Below, piece after piece: positions 48,289 to 55,612 of a DNA stretch of 64,000 bases. Position 1 is the stretch's first letter. Each line of letters starts with the position of its first letter. Under the pieces are notes generated by a model, which did not search any database, was not told the DNA's origin, and saw only the letters and a list, made by a program, of their open reading frames with translations. Origin of the DNA: Xylanimonas cellulosilytica DSM 15894 (GTDB lineage Bacteria > Actinomycetota > Actinomycetes > Actinomycetales > Cellulomonadaceae); the NCBI RefSeq assembly GCF_000024965.1, contig NC_013530.1:620001-684000 (forward strand), read 5' to 3'. The position numbers and the translations under genes were made by a program.

Positions 48289-49190
48289 CGGGACTCCTCG
48301 GTGCGGTCGTGGATGAGGTCGAGGTAGACGTCCTCGAGGCTCGGGCGGGTGACGGTCAGGCCGTCGACCTCGCGCCCGGGCCCGGCGGTGGCGGCGAGCT
48401 GCGCGACGAGCGCCGTCGGCGTCGTCGAGCGCTCGGAGCGCGGCTGCCCGTCCTCCACCCAGCGCACCACGGGGATACGGGCCTGCGGGCCGCCGAGGCT
48501 CTCCGGCGTGCCGAGGGCGACCACGCGCCCGGCGCTGATCACGGCCGCACGGTCCGCGAGGTGCGCGGCCTCGTCGAGGTAGTGGGTGGTCAGCAGGACG
48601 GTGGTGCCGCCGTCGCGCAGCGAGCGCACCAGGTCCCAGAACGCGTGCCGTGCCTCGGGGTCGAACCCCGTGGTCGGCTCGTCCAGGAACAGCAGCTCGG
48701 GCCGTCCGACGATGCCGAGGGCGACGTCGAGCCGGCGACGTTGCCCGCCGGACAACGTGCGCACCCGCTTGCCCGCCTTCTCCTGGAGCCCGACGGCGGC
48801 GATCACCTCGGCCGGGTCGCGGGGCGCGGGGTAGTAGCGCGCGGTCGCTCGCACCGTCTCGGCGACCGTGAGCTCGCTGAGGTCGCGGGCGTCCTGGAGC
48901 ACGACGCCGAGACCGGCCCGCCAGGCGCGGCCCGCGGTGGCGGGGTCCTGCCCCAGCACGCTCACCTCGCCGTCGTCGCGCGAGCGGAAGCCGGCGAGGA
49001 TCTCGACCGTCGTGGTCTTGCCCGCGCCGTTGGGGCCGAGGACGGCGAAGATCTCGCCGCGCTCGACGTCGAGCTCGACGCCGTCGAGCGCCTGGTGCGT
49101 GCCGTACCGCTTGCGCAGGTCGCGCACCCGGACGGCCGCCGTGGTCCGGGCACGGGCCGGGTCGGGCGCCCGGAGGGTTGTCGTTTCCAT
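48285..49190 (-). CDS. ABC transporter ATP-binding protein
   Basis: A 301-residue ATPase of the DrrA/CcmA type. Walker A GPNGAGKTT, signature TLSGGQRRRLDVALG, Walker B LLFLDEPTTGFDP and the switch His in LLTTHYLDEA. A C-terminal extension of about 80 residues is typical of these exporters. First gene of a four-gene operon with permease, kinase and regulator; a palindrome lies 59 nt upstream. Confidence 0.93.
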   Translation of the reverse strand: METTTLRAPDPARARTTAAVRVRDLRKRYGTHQALDGVELDVERGEIFAVLGPNGAGKTTTVEILAGFRSRDDGEVSVLGQDPATAGRAWRAGLGVVLQDARDLSELTVAETVRATARYYPAPRDPAEVIAAVGLQEKAGKRVRTLSGGQRRRLDVALGIVGRPELLFLDEPTTGFDPEARHAFWDLVRSLRDGGTTVLLTTHYLDEAAHLADRAAVISAGRVVALGTPESLGGPQARIPVVRWVEDGQPRSERSTTPTALVAQLAATAGPGREVDGLTVTRPSLEDVYLDLIHDRTEESR

Positions 49191-49248
49191 GTCTCCAGCC
49201 TGCTGCGGGGGGTGCCCGACGAGGGACGACCCGGCGGTGGGACCTGGC

Positions 49249-49266
49249 GTCCACCGAACGGTGGAC
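49249..49266. promoter_or_regulatory. palindrome upstream of the ABC operon
   Basis: GTCCACCG-AA-CGGTGGAC has two perfect 8-bp arms. It lies 59 nt upstream of the ATPase start and 123 nt from tRNA-Trp on the other side. It could be the binding site of the co-encoded LuxR-type regulator. Confidence 0.5.
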
Positions 49267-49388
49267 GGGGAAGTGGTTCGACCCATCGCGCGGCGTCGCG
49301 TACAGTTGTCGCTCGGTGGTAGACGGCCACATGCTGGACCACGCCCTCGGGCGCGGGTCGGGCGGGGACGGACGGTCGTCGAACACGA

Positions 49389-49464
49389 AGGGTAGTGGCG
49401 CAATTGGTAGCGCAGCGGTCTCCAAAACCGCAGGTTGCAGGTTCGAGCCCTGTCTACCCTGCCA
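49389..49464 (+). tRNA. tRNA-Trp (CCA)
   Basis: Acceptor AGGGTAG/CTACCCT, anticodon stem GCGGT/ACCGC with loop CTCCAAA (CCA), T arm GCAGG/CCTGT, discriminator G and encoded CCA. It precedes secE, the common actinobacterial order. Confidence 0.95.
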
Positions 49465-49557
49465 AGGGTCTTACGACCCGGTACATCCAGGTGTCAGTGC
49501 CGTCCAGCGTCGCCGGCAGGCGGCATTGGGCGCCGTCGGAAGTTTGAGGTTGGACAA

Positions 49558-49812
49558 GTGAGCGAGTCGGCCGGAGCCGTTGAGGCACGTGGCACGTCGC
49601 CGCGCAAGAACGGTGAGCGCAAGGGGCTGTTCGCCCGCATCGCCCTGTTCGTGCGCCAGGTGGTCGGCGAGCTCAAGAAGGTCGTCTCCCCGACCCGTCA
49701 GGAGCTGCTCACCTACACCGGTGTCGTGCTCGTGTTCGTCGCCATCGTCATGGCCTTCGTCGGGCTGCTGGACTACCTCATCGGGCTGGGCGTCTTCGCC
49801 CTCTTCGGCTGA
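49558..49812 (+). CDS. secE: preprotein translocase subunit SecE
   Basis: An 84-residue protein with GTG at 49558. A polar N-terminal 25 residues lead to the conserved RQVVGELKKVVSPTRQELL amphipathic segment and one C-terminal membrane helix (VVLVFVAIVMAFVGLLDYL). SecE clamps the SecY channel. nusG follows after 47 nt. Confidence 0.95.
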   Translation: MSESAGAVEARGTSPRKNGERKGLFARIALFVRQVVGELKKVVSPTRQELLTYTGVVLVFVAIVMAFVGLLDYLIGLGVFALFG

Positions 49813-49859
49813 GCCGGCCCCCCGCACCACCCCACCGCTAGTCGAAAGCAGGTTCGTTC

Positions 49860-50657
49860 GTGTCCCAGGAGCCTCTGGACCAGGAGAACGTCGACGCCAC
49901 CGAGGACCTCGGCACGCCCGCCGAGCCCGAGGCGGCGCTTGACGCACCCGTGGACGCCGACGTCGCGGACGAGTCCGCCGAGCCCGCGGAGGAGTCTGCC
50001 GAGCCCACGGAGGAGCCCGCCGAGGAGCCTGCTGAGCCCGACGAGGAGGACCCGGCCGAGGAGTTCAAGCGGACCCTGCGCTCGCAGCTCGGCGACTGGT
50101 ACGTCATCCACTCCTACGCGGGGTACGAGAACCGTGTGAAGGCCAACCTGGAGAACCGCATCCAGAGCCTGAACATGGAGGACTACATCTTCCAGATCGA
50201 GGTCCCCATGGAGGAGGTGACCGAGATCAAGAACGCGCAGAAGAAGACCGTCCGCCGCGTCCGCATCCCCGGTTACGTCCTCGTGCGCATGGACCTCACC
50301 GACGAGTCGTGGGGCGCCGTGCGCCACACGCCGGGCGTCACGGGCTTCGTGGGCCACACGCACCAGCCGGTGCCGCTGACGCTCGACGAGGTGTTCTCGA
50401 TGCTCGCCCCGACGATGCTCGAGGCTCCCGCCGCCGCCGGCAAGCCCAGCACCGCCGCGGCGAAGGCCAAGGCTGCCGCCGTCGTCGTCGACTTCGAGGT
50501 GGGCGAGTCGGTCACCGTCACGGACGGCCCGTTCGACACGCTGCCCGCCACGATCTCCGAGATCAACGTCGAGGCCCAGAAGCTCAAGGTCCTCGTCTCC
50601 ATCTTCGGCCGGGAGACCCCGGTCGAGCTGTCGTTCAACCAGGTCGCCAAGATCTGA
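49860..50657 (+). CDS. nusG: transcription termination/antitermination factor NusG
   Basis: A 265-residue protein with GTG at 49860. Residues 20-75 are an acidic, repetitive extension rich in Glu-Pro-Ala, common in actinobacteria. The NGN domain shows [18 protein letters not shown] and [16 protein letters not shown]; the KOW domain [18 protein letters not shown]. NusG binds the RNA polymerase clamp. A terminator-like hairpin follows. Confidence 0.96.
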   Translation: MSQEPLDQENVDATEDLGTPAEPEAALDAPVDADVADESAEPAEESAEPTEEPAEEPAEPDEEDPAEEFKRTLRSQLGDWYVIHSYAGYENRVKANLENRIQSLNMEDYIFQIEVPMEEVTEIKNAQKKTVRRVRIPGYVLVRMDLTDESWGAVRHTPGVTGFVGHTHQPVPLTLDEVFSMLAPTMLEAPAAAGKPSTAAAKAKAAAVVVDFEVGESVTVTDGPFDTLPATISEINVEAQKLKVLVSIFGRETPVELSFNQVAKI

Positions 50658-50677
50658 TCGCGCGACGGCGCCGACTG

Positions 50678-50697
50678 CCCGCGGAGCCCTCCGCGGG
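50678..50697 (+). terminator. hairpin after nusG
   Basis: CCCGCGGA and TCCGCGGG form a perfect stem with a GCCC loop and a short CTTCGG tail. It probably separates secE-nusG from the rplK transcript, at least partly. Confidence 0.6.
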
Positions 50698-50760
50698 CTT
50701 CGGCATGCAACCGGTTCATCGCCCACGGCGTCGGACCACGAACAGGAAAGGGGACGGCAC

Positions 50761-51192
50761 ATGCCCCCCAAGAAGAAGGTCTCCGGCCTGATCAAGCTCC
50801 AGATCAACGCCGGTGCGGCCACCCCCGCCCCGCCGATCGGCCCCGCGCTCGGTCAGCACGGCGTGAACATCATGGAGTTCTGCAAGGCCTACAACGCGGC
50901 CACCGAGTCGCAGCGCGGCAACGTGGTTCCCGTCGAGATCACGGTGTACGAGGACCGCTCGTTCACCTTCATCACGAAGACGCCGCCGGCCGCCGAGCTC
51001 ATCAAGAAGGCTGCGGGCGTCGCCAAGGGCTCCGCCACGCCGCACACCGTCAAGGTCGCCTCGCTGTCCGCGGACCAGATCCGCGAGATCGCGCAGACCA
51101 AGATGGACGACCTCAACGCGAACGACATCGACGCCGCGATGAAGATCGTGGCCGGCACCGCGCGTTCGATGGGCATCACGACCCAGCTCTGA
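50761..51192 (+). CDS. rplK: 50S ribosomal protein L11
   Basis: A 143-residue protein with ATG at 50761 and AGGAAAGGGG upstream. The N-terminal domain has [23 protein letters not shown] region and the C-terminal rRNA-binding domain ends in [15 protein letters not shown]11 forms the stalk base of the GTPase centre and is the target region of thiopeptide antibiotics. Confidence 0.97.
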   Translation: MPPKKKVSGLIKLQINAGAATPAPPIGPALGQHGVNIMEFCKAYNAATESQRGNVVPVEITVYEDRSFTFITKTPPAAELIKKAAGVAKGSATPHTVKVASLSADQIREIAQTKMDDLNANDIDAAMKIVAGTARSMGITTQL

Positions 51193-51200
51193 GGCACCCC

Positions 51201-51225
51201 GGTGGTCGAGCCCGTCGAGACCACC
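51201..51225. repeat. intergenic palindrome between rplK and rplA
   Basis: GGTGGTC-GAGCCCGTCGA-GACCACC. This TGGTCGAGCCCGTCGAGACCA-type hairpin is, as far as I know, one of the frequent intergenic palindromes of Micrococcales genomes. In this place it might moderate the rplK to rplA ratio. Confidence 0.6.
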
Positions 51226-51285
51226 TGAAACACCCGCTGTGGCAGGGCCTCCCGGCCCGCTACGACCACTCAAGGAGAAGCCACC

Positions 51286-52002
51286 ATGGCAAAGCACGGC
51301 AAGGCCTACCGGGCCGTCGCGGACAAGATCGACCGCGACGCGCTCTACGCCCCGCTCGACGCGGTGCGCCTGGCCAAGGAGACCTCGACCACCAAGTACG
51401 ACGCCACCGTCGAGGTCGCGTTCCGTCTCGGTGTGGACCCGCGCAAGGCGGACCAGATGGTCCGCGGCACGGTCAACCTGCCGCACGGCACGGGCAAGAC
51501 CGCCCGCGTCCTGGTGTTCGCGAACGGCCCGAAGGCCGCCGAGGCCGAGGCCGCCGGAGCCGACATCGTCGGTGGTGACGAGCTCATCGAGCGCGTGGCC
51601 GCGGGCTTCACGGACTTCGACTCGGCCGTCGCGACCCCGGACCTCATGGGCAAGGTCGGTCGTCTCGGTAAGGTGCTGGGCCCGCGCGGCCTGATGCCGA
51701 ACCCGAAGACCGGCACCGTGACCATGGACGTCACCAAGGCCGTCACCGAGATCAAGGGCGGCAAGATCGAGTTCCGCGTCGACAAGCACGCGAACCTCCA
51801 CTTCATCATCGGCAAGGTCTCGTTCGACGAGGCGAAGCTGGCGGAGAACTACGCCGCCGCGCTGGACGAGATCCTGCGTCTCAAGCCGTCGACGTCGAAG
51901 GGTCGCTACCTGACCAAGGCGACGATCTCGACGACGATGGGCCCGGGCATCCCGGTCGACCCGTCGCGCACGACGAAGCTCACCGAGGACAGCGCCGCCT
52001 GA
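51286..52002 (+). CDS. rplA: 50S ribosomal protein L1
   Basis: A 238-residue protein with ATG at 51286 and AGGAGA upstream. Conserved blocks include [41 protein letters not shown] and the rRNA-contacting segment with [13 protein letters not shown]1 lies at the stalk near the E site and represses its own operon by binding the mRNA. Confidence 0.97.
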   Translation: MAKHGKAYRAVADKIDRDALYAPLDAVRLAKETSTTKYDATVEVAFRLGVDPRKADQMVRGTVNLPHGTGKTARVLVFANGPKAAEAEAAGADIVGGDELIERVAAGFTDFDSAVATPDLMGKVGRLGKVLGPRGLMPNPKTGTVTMDVTKAVTEIKGGKIEFRVDKHANLHFIIGKVSFDEAKLAENYAAALDEILRLKPSTSKGRYLTKATISTTMGPGIPVDPSRTTKLTEDSAA

Positions 52003-52020
52003 GGCGTCACCTCACAGCGC

Positions 52021-52056
52021 AGGGCCCATCCCGTCCGTCCGGACGGGGTGGGCCCT
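52021..52056 (+). terminator. terminator after rplA
   Basis: AGGGCCCATCCCGTCC and GGACGGGGTGGGCCCT form a long stem with one mismatch-free core around CGTC, 18 nt past the rplA stop. It cuts the rplK-rplA unit from the inserted sigma/protease island. Confidence 0.85.
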
Positions 52057-52184
52057 GTGTCGTGACGTGGGTCACATTTCGGACGCCACGTATCAGAACC
52101 GGCCGAGCTCCCTCTCCTCCACCTGACAGCGGCGACAGCCTGGAGGGTGAGATGCGGATCGACCGGCGCTCCACCCCCGTTGCC

Positions 52185-52234
52185 GACCCACGGCCCCGCC
52201 TAGGCGTCGACCCGTGGCCCCACCTAGGCTCGAC
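52185..52234 (+). promoter_or_regulatory. 24-bp direct repeat with TAGGCT box upstream of the sigma gene
   Basis: Two copies of GACCC-(A/G)-GGCCCC-x-CCTAGGC-TCGAC are spaced 24 bp apart. The second ends in TAGGCT (52225-52230), which fits a -10 box. Tandem sites of this kind are expected for an autoregulated promoter. Confidence 0.5.
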
Positions 52235-52283
52235 GCGACCGGGAGGGGGCCAGAGCGCACCGGCGAGCATGTGCGAGGACTGG

Positions 52284-52922
52284 ATGACTTCTGACGACGA
52301 CGTCGCACCCGACACTGCCGTGGGGGAGCCGGAGACGCTCGGGGACCGCGCGGCGTTGGCGCTGCTCGAGTACCGCGAAGGGCGTACCGACGCGATGACG
52401 GAGCTCGTCCGTGAGGCGACCCCGCTCCTGTGGCACACCGTCCGTGCCCAGGGCGTGGACCGCGATACCGCGGACGACGTCGTGCAGGGCGTGTGGGCCG
52501 CGCTGGTGCGGCACGCACACACGATCGCCGAGCCGCACGCGGTGCTCAAGTGGCTCCTCGTCACGGCACGGCGGGCCGCGTGGGAGGCGGTGCGCCGCAC
52601 CCGGGACGACCAGCGCCGTCGGGCGGAGCTGCCGGACGACTCGCCGACCAGCCCGCACGTCCTTCCGGACCCGCAGCCGGGTCCGGACGCGCACCTGTTG
52701 CGCGACGAGCAGGACCGCGCCGTCTGGCGTGCGCTGCTGCGGCTGCCCGAACGCTGCCAGGAGCTGCTGCGCCTGGTCTCGCTCGCCGACCGTCCGGACT
52801 ACCGGATGATCTCCGCGGCGATCGGCATGCCGGTGGGTTCCATCGGCGCGACCCGAGGGCGGTGTCTCGCAAAGCTGCGGACCGTCCTCGCAGACCTGGG
52901 GGAGGACCCATGGACAGCCTGA
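52284..52922 (+). CDS. ECF-type sigma-70 family factor
   Basis: A 212-residue protein. Region 2 is seen in TLLWHT-like TPLLWHTVRAQGVDRDTADDVVQ, with VWAALVRHAHTI, and region 4 in LPERCQELLRLVSLADRPDY then ISAAIGMPVGSIGATRGRCL. ATG at 52284 is preferred (GAGGA upstream); ATG at 52269 or 52152 are in frame. It likely directs transcription of its own four-gene island. Region 4 is SigE/SigR-like. Confidence 0.85.
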   Translation: MTSDDDVAPDTAVGEPETLGDRAALALLEYREGRTDAMTELVREATPLLWHTVRAQGVDRDTADDVVQGVWAALVRHAHTIAEPHAVLKWLLVTARRAAWEAVRRTRDDQRRRAELPDDSPTSPHVLPDPQPGPDAHLLRDEQDRAVWRALLRLPERCQELLRLVSLADRPDYRMISAAIGMPVGSIGATRGRCLAKLRTVLADLGEDPWTA

Positions 52923-53410
52923 CATTCCCACCGGACGTGCCGATCGACGACATCGACCTGGCCGTCCTCGCATCCCTGGCCCGCGCCGTGGCCGCCACCG
53001 ATCCGGTCCCCGACGGGCTCGTGGAGCGCTCGCGGTTCGCGATGTCGCTCGCCGCGCTCGAGCAGGAGGTGGCGGAGGTGATGTCCATGGCGTCCGTCGA
53101 GACGCTGGCGGGCGCCGTGCGCAGTGCGTCCGCACCCCACGAGGCCCGCACCATCACGTTCACGCACGACTCCGTGACGGTGATGATCGCGCTCTCGCCG
53201 TCGGACGAGGGTGGGGTGCGCGTGGACGGCTGGCTCGCGCCGGCGGCACCACTGACGGTGGTGCTCCGCCAGCCGGGCGGTGAGGTGTCGACCGCGGCCG
53301 ACGACGACGGCCGCTTCTCCTTCGCCGCCGTCGACCGCGGCCCGGCCAGCCTGCTGGTCCGGCCCGACCCTGACGGCACCGCCGTGACCACCCCCGTGAT
53401 CGAGCTCTGA
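52910..53410 (+). CDS. 166-residue protein of the sigma/protease island (possible anti-sigma or adaptor)
   Basis: ATG at 52910 with GGAGGA upstream, 13 nt inside the end of the sigma gene. The N-terminal half is helical (VAATDPVPDGLVERSRFAMS, then ALEQEVAEVM) like the sigma-binding part of anti-sigma factors. The C-terminal half is a small beta-sandwich with PLTVVLRQPGGE and DDGRFSFAAVDRG, as in carboxypeptidase-regulatory folds. No membrane segment. Role inferred from position. Confidence 0.7.
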   Translation: MDSLTFPPDVPIDDIDLAVLASLARAVAATDPVPDGLVERSRFAMSLAALEQEVAEVMSMASVETLAGAVRSASAPHEARTITFTHDSVTVMIALSPSDEGGVRVDGWLAPAAPLTVVLRQPGGEVSTAADDDGRFSFAAVDRGPASLLVRPDPDGTAVTTPVIEL

Positions 53411-53419
53411 GGACCGCCG

Positions 53420-55558
53420 ATGGCATCGCAGCCCACCCCCCAGGAGTGGCTCCAGGGGATGCTCCCCCGCCTCCTGCCCACCGACCCAGGCACCACCCGG
53501 CGGGTGGGGGACAAGCCGCCCCTGCCGACCTGGTACGTCGGCGACCGCCTGATCGTCGACATGCCGACGCCGGAGGCCGCGGACGGCCAGGACCGGGCGG
53601 AGGCGGAGGCGGAGTGCGTGTGGCTGCGCGAGCTGCGGACCGTGGCCGAGCAGCTCGACCTGCGGGTCGAGGTCCAGCCCGAGTCGTACGAGGATCTCGA
53701 GCTGCTGCAGGCGGTCGGCGCCGATGACCTGCTCGGCCCCGAGACGAAGGCGGAGCTCCACCGCCTCTTCGGAACGTTCGTCCGCCTCGCGCCGGCCACG
53801 GACGGCTCGTCGGCGGACGTCTGGAGCGTCCTCGCGACGGTCTACGGCCGGTCGGCCTCGGACGACGACGACCGCGCGCTCACCGACGTGGTGCGCGGGC
53901 TCACGAAGGCCTTCACGGAGGCCCGGGAGCCGACGTCCGCCCCCACCGCGGACACCGCCGGGATCCTGTCGCGGATCGCGCTCGACCACGTGGCGGCTCC
54001 CGGGTCGCTGAGCGGCATCACGGGCAACCCGATGTACGCGGGTCACCCGATGTATGCCGGTCATCCCATGTACGCGGGTCATCCCATGTATGGCGGGCAC
54101 CCGATGTACGCGGGTCATCCCATGTATGGCGGGCACCCGATGTACGCGGGTCACCCGATGTATGCCGGGCACCCGATGTACGCCGGCCATCCGATGTATG
54201 CCGGGCACCCCGCCGACGCGATGCTGGAGTACCTCGCGGCCGGCTCGGGCGGTCGGGAACCGGTGGCCTGGGTCGGTCCGGCGCCGCAGCGCACGCCGTC
54301 GCCGGACCCCGCGGACCCCCTGCACCTCGACGAGGCCAAGACCCGACGCCGCCCTGTCGTGGCGATCCTCGACACGGGCGTCGGGCCGCACCCGTGGTTC
54401 GGCCTCGACCTGCCCGCCGGAGCGGGAGCGGTCTCACCGCCGCAGGGCGTCGCCTGGTCGGCGCCTGCGTCGTCGGGAGCAGCGTCGTCGGCAGCAGCGT
54501 CGTCGGCAGGCGTGTCGTCGGCGGCCGCAGGAGCCCGCGGGCCGGTGCCGGACGGCGTCGTCTGGCGTGACCCGGCCTTCACCATCCCCGACGGACCGAG
54601 CACGCCGCTCGGCACGTGCCCCGTGCCGGCCAGCCCTCGCGACGACAGCGAGGTCGGCGGGATGTCGATGCAACCGCTGACCGGGCCGCTCGACCTGGCG
54701 GCCGGGCACGGGACGTTCATGGCCGGGCTCGTCCACCAGCAGTGCCCGGACGCGCTGATCCTGGCCCCGCGCGTCTACGGCGGCTCGGCGATCGTCCCGG
54801 AGCGCGACCTGCTCCGCTCGCTGCGGCGTCTGCTGGTGTTCCACCTGCTCGGCCGCCGCGGCGTCCCCGGTCACGTCCCCGTCGACGTGCTCGTCCTGTC
54901 GCTCGGCTACCGCCACGAGCGCCCGGAGGACGAGAGCTTCGACCAGCCGTTCGGCAAGCTCCTGCACGCGCTGCGTGCCGCGGGCATCGTCGTGGTGTGC
55001 TCGAGCGGGAACGACGGGTCGACCGCGGAGACGTTCCCCGCGGCGTTCGCACCGCGGCTCCCCGCCGGGACGTCGCGCTACCGGGCCCCCGGCCCGGGGG
55101 GCGAGCAGGTGGCCCAGGTGGCCCAGGCGGCACTGCCGGCCGAGCCGCTCACGAAGGCCGAGACCCCGGTCATCGCCGTCGGCGCCCTCAACCCCGACGG
55201 GTCGACGGCGTACTTCAGCAACGACGGGCCGTGGGTGACCTGCCTGCGGCCCGGCGCCGGGCTGGTGAGCACCGCCCCCGTGACGCTCGACGGGATGTCG
55301 CCGGCATCGCGCGAGACGACGGACGCCGTGAGCGGCGAGCGGCGCGGGACGATCGACCCCGAGGGGTTCCAGGGCGGGTTCGCCGTCTGGAGCGGGACGT
55401 CGTTCGCCGCCCCCGTCTTCGCGGGGGAGCTCGCGGCGGCCATGCTCGACCAGCAGGTCGACCACCCGTACCCGGAACCCGACGCGGACGACGCCGCGCG
55501 CGCGGAATGGCTCTGGACGGCGGTGACGAGCACGACCCGCCTCGAGCCCACGGCCTGA
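53420..55558 (+). CDS. S8 subtilisin-like protease with tandem MY(A/G)GHP repeats
   Basis: A 712-residue protein without signal peptide or membrane helix, so probably cytoplasmic. The N-terminal 200 residues are a helical domain. Ten hexapeptides fill residues 205-264. The protease domain has Asp318 (VVAILDTGVG), His430 (GHGTFMAGL), Asn in CSSGNDGST and Ser661 (WSGTSFAAPVFAGELAA). An insert near 345-375 is Ala/Ser-rich. It shares an operon with the sigma factor and is followed by the CHAT gene. Confidence 0.9.
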   Translation: MASQPTPQEWLQGMLPRLLPTDPGTTRRVGDKPPLPTWYVGDRLIVDMPTPEAADGQDRAEAEAECVWLRELRTVAEQLDLRVEVQPESYEDLELLQAVGADDLLGPETKAELHRLFGTFVRLAPATDGSSADVWSVLATVYGRSASDDDDRALTDVVRGLTKAFTEAREPTSAPTADTAGILSRIALDHVAAPGSLSGITGNPMYAGHPMYAGHPMYAGHPMYGGHPMYAGHPMYGGHPMYAGHPMYAGHPMYAGHPMYAGHPADAMLEYLAAGSGGREPVAWVGPAPQRTPSPDPADPLHLDEAKTRRRPVVAILDTGVGPHPWFGLDLPAGAGAVSPPQGVAWSAPASSGAASSAAASSAGVSSAAAGARGPVPDGVVWRDPAFTIPDGPSTPLGTCPVPASPRDDSEVGGMSMQPLTGPLDLAAGHGTFMAGLVHQQCPDALILAPRVYGGSAIVPERDLLRSLRRLLVFHLLGRRGVPGHVPVDVLVLSLGYRHERPEDESFDQPFGKLLHALRAAGIVVVCSSGNDGSTAETFPAAFAPRLPAGTSRYRAPGPGGEQVAQVAQAALPAEPLTKAETPVIAVGALNPDGSTAYFSNDGPWVTCLRPGAGLVSTAPVTLDGMSPASRETTDAVSGERRGTIDPEGFQGGFAVWSGTSFAAPVFAGELAAAMLDQQVDHPYPEPDADDAARAEWLWTAVTSTTRLEPTA
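54032..54211 (+). repeat. ten tandem 18-bp units encoding MYAGHP or MYGGHP
   Basis: Ten exact hexapeptide units in a row, eight MYAGHP and two MYGGHP, with silent variation in the codons (TAC/TAT, GCG/GCC, CAC/CAT, CCG/CCC). The silent changes show that the units have been kept by selection on the peptide. They sit between the N-terminal helical domain and the protease domain. Confidence 0.97.
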
Positions 55559-55599
55559 TACTGGCCGGACCCGGCCACCCGGCGGCTGCGGAGCGGACG

Positions 55600-55605
55600 T
55601 ACGCT
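55600..55605 (+). promoter_or_regulatory. -10 box for leaderless CHAT gene
   Basis: TACGCT ends 7 nt before the GTG at 55613, with no ribosome site. The same arrangement is found before murB. It gives the CHAT gene a possible promoter of its own besides read-through from the protease gene. Confidence 0.5.
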
Positions 55606-55612
55606 CTGCGGT

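Noticed and set aside
54032-54211. Repeat in the subtilase considered as an assembly error
   Set aside because: Units differ by silent codon changes in several places, which a simple assembly collapse or expansion would not produce.
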